Below, in pieces: positions 59,225-61,581 of a stretch of 61,581 nucleotides of DNA (its first letter is position 1; every line of letters starts with the position of its first letter). Under the pieces are notes generated by a model. The model searched no databases. It saw only the letters and a list, made by a program, of their open reading frames with translations, and was not told the origin of the DNA. The translations under genes and the position numbers were made by a program. Origin of the DNA: a virus; the IMG/VR virus record IMGVR_UViG_3300037493_001343, positions 1-61,581 of that record, one strand, 5' to 3'.

Positions 59225-59518
59225 TTACACTATCTGAGCCCCTGAAACAAAGGTTAAATTTAACTGAGCAGCAGCCCAATCCATAATCCAAGCGTTACTT
59301 CCGTCCCAAGTAGGATACTCAGTAGGTCCTAATGTAAGGTTACCTTGAGCCAACTGAGTTTCAGTAGCTGGTTCTACAGTAGTGTCACTAGCCAATAATT
59401 GGTAGTAGAATGTTGCTGTATCCAATAGATTATCAGATATAGAAATCATACTGAATAAGTTAGCGTTTTGGCTTGTTCCGTTTGCCCAGATTGATACTGG
59501 TTCAATTGCTCTTTGCAT
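59225..59518 (-). CDS. Small structural protein (97 aa)
   Basis: Acidic alpha/beta domain (WANGTSQNANLFSMISISDN; TWDGSNAWIMDWAAAQL). It lies between two fibre genes and ends just before a late promoter. Probably a fibre-associated protein; no motif recognised. Confidence 0.7.
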   Translation of the reverse strand: MQRAIEPVSIWANGTSQNANLFSMISISDNLLDTATFYYQLLASDTTVEPATETQLAQGNLTLGPTEYPTWDGSNAWIMDWAAAQLNLTFVSGAQIV

Positions 59519-59537
59519 TGTTATTTAAGTTTTAAGT

Positions 59538-61310
59538 TTATATTATAAATGTCCATCCTGTTGATTTGTATATGTATAGACCTTCTGTAGCATCTGTACA
59601 ATATACTATTAATCCTACTGCTGGTGTTGCTATTGCTGTTCTTTGAGCATTAGTCATTCTTGGTGGTAAGAACCCTTTAGTTGTAGAAGATAACTCTACA
59701 AGTGATGATGAATTAGCAAGACCAAATCCTCCAAAATAAGTACTTCCATCTCTATTGATGACAAAATTAACTGTACTTGGTTGACTTTTAAACTGTAACC
59801 CATAATGCAAACCACCTCCACTTGTATGTGTACCAATTGATGATGACCAGTTAGGGCTATTTTGTCTAAAGGTTATAGAACTCGCCATATCAACAGTTCC
59901 AACTGTATCTATCATTAATGATGATGTAGATGCTCCATATATTCTAGTTGTACCAAAAATATCTAATTTATAACCAGCATCTGTTGTAGTTCCAATAAGT
60001 ACGTTACCATTTGTGTTAAATTGTGTACCAGTAGAACCTATTGCATTAACTTTTAATACAGGTGTCCAAGCAACATTACCTTGTTGTACTGTTAATGCTG
60101 GTGAACCATTTGAACCAGTTATAGTTGTGCAAAAATTAGAGGTCATTCCTCCAGCTCCATTCAAATTCAAATTATATCCATTAGCAAATATAACCATTGC
60201 ATTAGATGCATACTGCGTGTAAATACGCATCTGATGACCACTTGTTGTATTAGGGAAAAATAATGTGGCATCAGCAGCCCCACCCATTGTAATGCTTGTT
60301 TGAAACCTACCTGTACCATTAACATCTAACTTATACCCAGCATCTGAAGATGTGCCTATTCCCCAGTTTGCAGTTGGATATATAGACCCAGCAGTTGTCA
60401 TTGCAGTTGTGCCAGTTCCTTTAACTTGAAATCTTATTGGTGGAGCCGTACCAGTTCTTGAATCAAAATAAACTGCTCCTCCTTGATTACCACTAGAAAC
60501 TCCATCATTCAACCCCATTTGTACATATGATGAGCCATATGCGCCACCATTTAAATATATGCTAAAGTTATCCGTAGTTGAACCACCTGATAGCATATAA
60601 AAATCACTTCTTCCGCTAGAAGAAACTCTAAGATTAGCTACAACAGAAGCAGAACCTACTCTTGCTGTTCCATTAACGTCTAGTTTGTACCCAGCATCTG
60701 TTGTAGTACCAATGAGTACGTTTCTTGTAGCAGAAGGTATTCTCATAGCCTCAATATTATTTGAATAAAAAGTCAAATAATATCCACCGTTACCAGCATA
60801 TAATTTTGTTTCACCAGAACCATTATCTACAGATAAAGAAGCAACACCATTATTTAAATAGTAAGCATATGTACCAGCTGCTGAAGCATTTCTAACTAAA
60901 TTAACATATGCATTTGAACTACTTGTTGATATTGCCTCTAAGTAATAATTGTTTGGTGCAGCCCCCCCAGTATATAGTTTAAATCCACCTAACACATCTA
61001 ATTTAGTAGTAGGCGTAGTTGTTCCAATACCTAATCTACTATTAACATTATCCCAAAATAAATTATTACTTCCTGTTTGAGTAGTTGTACCATTCCAAAA
61101 AGCTACTTGCCCTGAAGCTCCTGTACCTGTTAGATATGTGCTATTATCATAACTGATAGTTGTACCACTAGCTTTTACAAAACCTGTTCCATTAAGCTGA
61201 GGTTGAGCATAGCTCTTTACAGCCTTCTGTGAAGGAACAAGTAGATCACTATCTGCTGCTAACAGTGGATCTATATCTATTGGTACTCCTCTTGTTGTTC
61301 CTTGTGCCAT
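59538..61310 (-). CDS. Long tail fibre (590 aa)
   Basis: Contains three NVLIGTTTDAGYKLDVNGT-type repeats, typical of fibre stalks of Bacteroidota phages, separated by beta-rich domains, and ends with a compact KGFLPPRMTNAQRTAI / GLYIYKSTGWTFI C-terminal domain common in such fibres. No signal peptide. Likely a main host-recognition fibre. Confidence 0.8.
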   Translation of the reverse strand: MAQGTTRGVPIDIDPLLAADSDLLVPSQKAVKSYAQPQLNGTGFVKASGTTISYDNSTYLTGTGASGQVAFWNGTTTQTGSNNLFWDNVNSRLGIGTTTPTTKLDVLGGFKLYTGGAAPNNYYLEAISTSSSNAYVNLVRNASAAGTYAYYLNNGVASLSVDNGSGETKLYAGNGGYYLTFYSNNIEAMRIPSATRNVLIGTTTDAGYKLDVNGTARVGSASVVANLRVSSSGRSDFYMLSGGSTTDNFSIYLNGGAYGSSYVQMGLNDGVSSGNQGGAVYFDSRTGTAPPIRFQVKGTGTTAMTTAGSIYPTANWGIGTSSDAGYKLDVNGTGRFQTSITMGGAADATLFFPNTTSGHQMRIYTQYASNAMVIFANGYNLNLNGAGGMTSNFCTTITGSNGSPALTVQQGNVAWTPVLKVNAIGSTGTQFNTNGNVLIGTTTDAGYKLDIFGTTRIYGASTSSLMIDTVGTVDMASSITFRQNSPNWSSSIGTHTSGGGLHYGLQFKSQPSTVNFVINRDGSTYFGGFGLANSSSLVELSSTTKGFLPPRMTNAQRTAIATPAVGLIVYCTDATEGLYIYKSTGWTFII

Positions 61311-61324
61311 ATTTTTAAATTATT

Positions 61325-61581
61325 TTATCTACTTATTTCTTCCCAATCCATTGATACAAATGCAGTTTCATTATTTGTCCCTGCTGCTAAAATTATTGTA
61401 AACTCATAAGGGGTTCCTGTTAATCCATCTCTTTCTAACTGATTGTTAAACAAAGCTGCTCTTAATATATCAACAGATACACTCGTACTTGCTGTAGCTG
61501 TAAAAAATCCTGATGCTAAAATTCTACCCCCTGTAAACGAAGAACCTGTTAAGTTATATTCTACAGAAGAGTTTGTTCCTG
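61325..61581 (-). CDS. Virion/tail-associated protein, C-terminal part of origin-spanning gene
   Basis: Frame-continuous with the piece at 1-1071 once the 89-bp repeat is counted once; stop TAA at 61325-61327. Adds SVSVDILRAALFNNQLERDG and a final WEEISR. See the entry at 1-1071 for the whole protein. Confidence 0.85.
   Translation of the reverse strand, partial: GTNSSVEYNLTGSSFTGGRILASGFFTATASTSVSVDILRAALFNNQLERDGLTGTPYEFTIILAAGTNNETAFVSMDWEEISR
61493..61581. repeat. Right copy of 89-bp terminal direct repeat
   Basis: Exact copy of positions 1-89. Both copies lie within the coding sequence of the same origin-spanning minus-strand gene, which argues against a special non-coding packaging end. 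Confidence 0.95.

Noticed and set aside
1-61581. DNA polymerase, integrase or reverse transcriptase gene
   Set aside because: None of the long frames shows their motifs; the unassigned large proteins lie in the virion operons.

Overview
The window looks like one complete genome of a tailed, podovirus-type phage of Bacteroidota, probably of a flavobacterium-like host. The first and last 89 bases are identical, and one virion gene reads in frame from one end into the other, so the molecule is circular or circularly permuted with about 61.49 kb of unique sequence. Several early and middle genes follow the Bacteroidota housekeeping promoter (TTTG, 19-20 bases, TAnnTTTG). The DNA is AT-rich, and the terminase, portal and neighbouring virion proteins resemble those of crAss-like and related Bacteroidota podophages. 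No integrase, CRISPR array, rRNA or DNA polymerase gene was seen.

Layout. (1) From about 20.6 kb down to 1 and on through 61.6 to 52.2 kb, the minus strand carries late genes: a RepL-like DNA-binding protein, a fibre-like protein, a holin/spanin-like cluster interrupted by a GIY-YIG endonuclease, small basic proteins, a tandem GroES-like protein, probable TerS, TerL, portal, scaffold-like protein, major capsid protein, a lysis cassette (GH19 endolysin, holin, unimolecular spanin), connector/ring proteins, fibres, and a 1463-residue tail-nozzle-like protein. (2) 20.6-21.56 kb is a gene-free control region with a promoter/operator, AT-rich blocks and direct repeats; it is the best origin candidate. 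(3) 21.56-30.3 kb, plus strand, holds about 33 tiny early genes, most behind the same short A/T-rich leader, among them a free-standing DnaA domain IV protein. Inside it, 27.3-27.9 kb is non-coding and contains a tRNA-like element and a pseudoknotted candidate RNA with its own promoter and terminator. (4) 30.4-39.95 kb: sigma factor, annealing protein, RecE-like exonuclease, a small PD-(D/E)XK nuclease, SSB-like protein, class II ribonucleotide reductase, HNH endonuclease, dUTPase, primase-helicase and RusA-like resolvase. (5) 40.0-52.1 kb: a plus-strand late operon for ejected internal proteins (503, 1046, 2019 and 276 residues) with a ferritin gene embedded in it. The two late transcription units converge on a bidirectional terminator at 52.12-52.15 kb.

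How it fits together. Host RNA polymerase probably reads the early and replication genes. The phage sigma factor then probably switches transcription to promoters with the core GCGTATTATATA, found 22-40 bases before late gene starts on both strands and before the candidate RNA. Replication seems to use a phage primase-helicase, a recombination module and initiator-like DNA-binding proteins with the host polymerase, while the B12-dependent reductase and dUTPase supply nucleotides. All functions are inferred from reading sequence; no database search was run.
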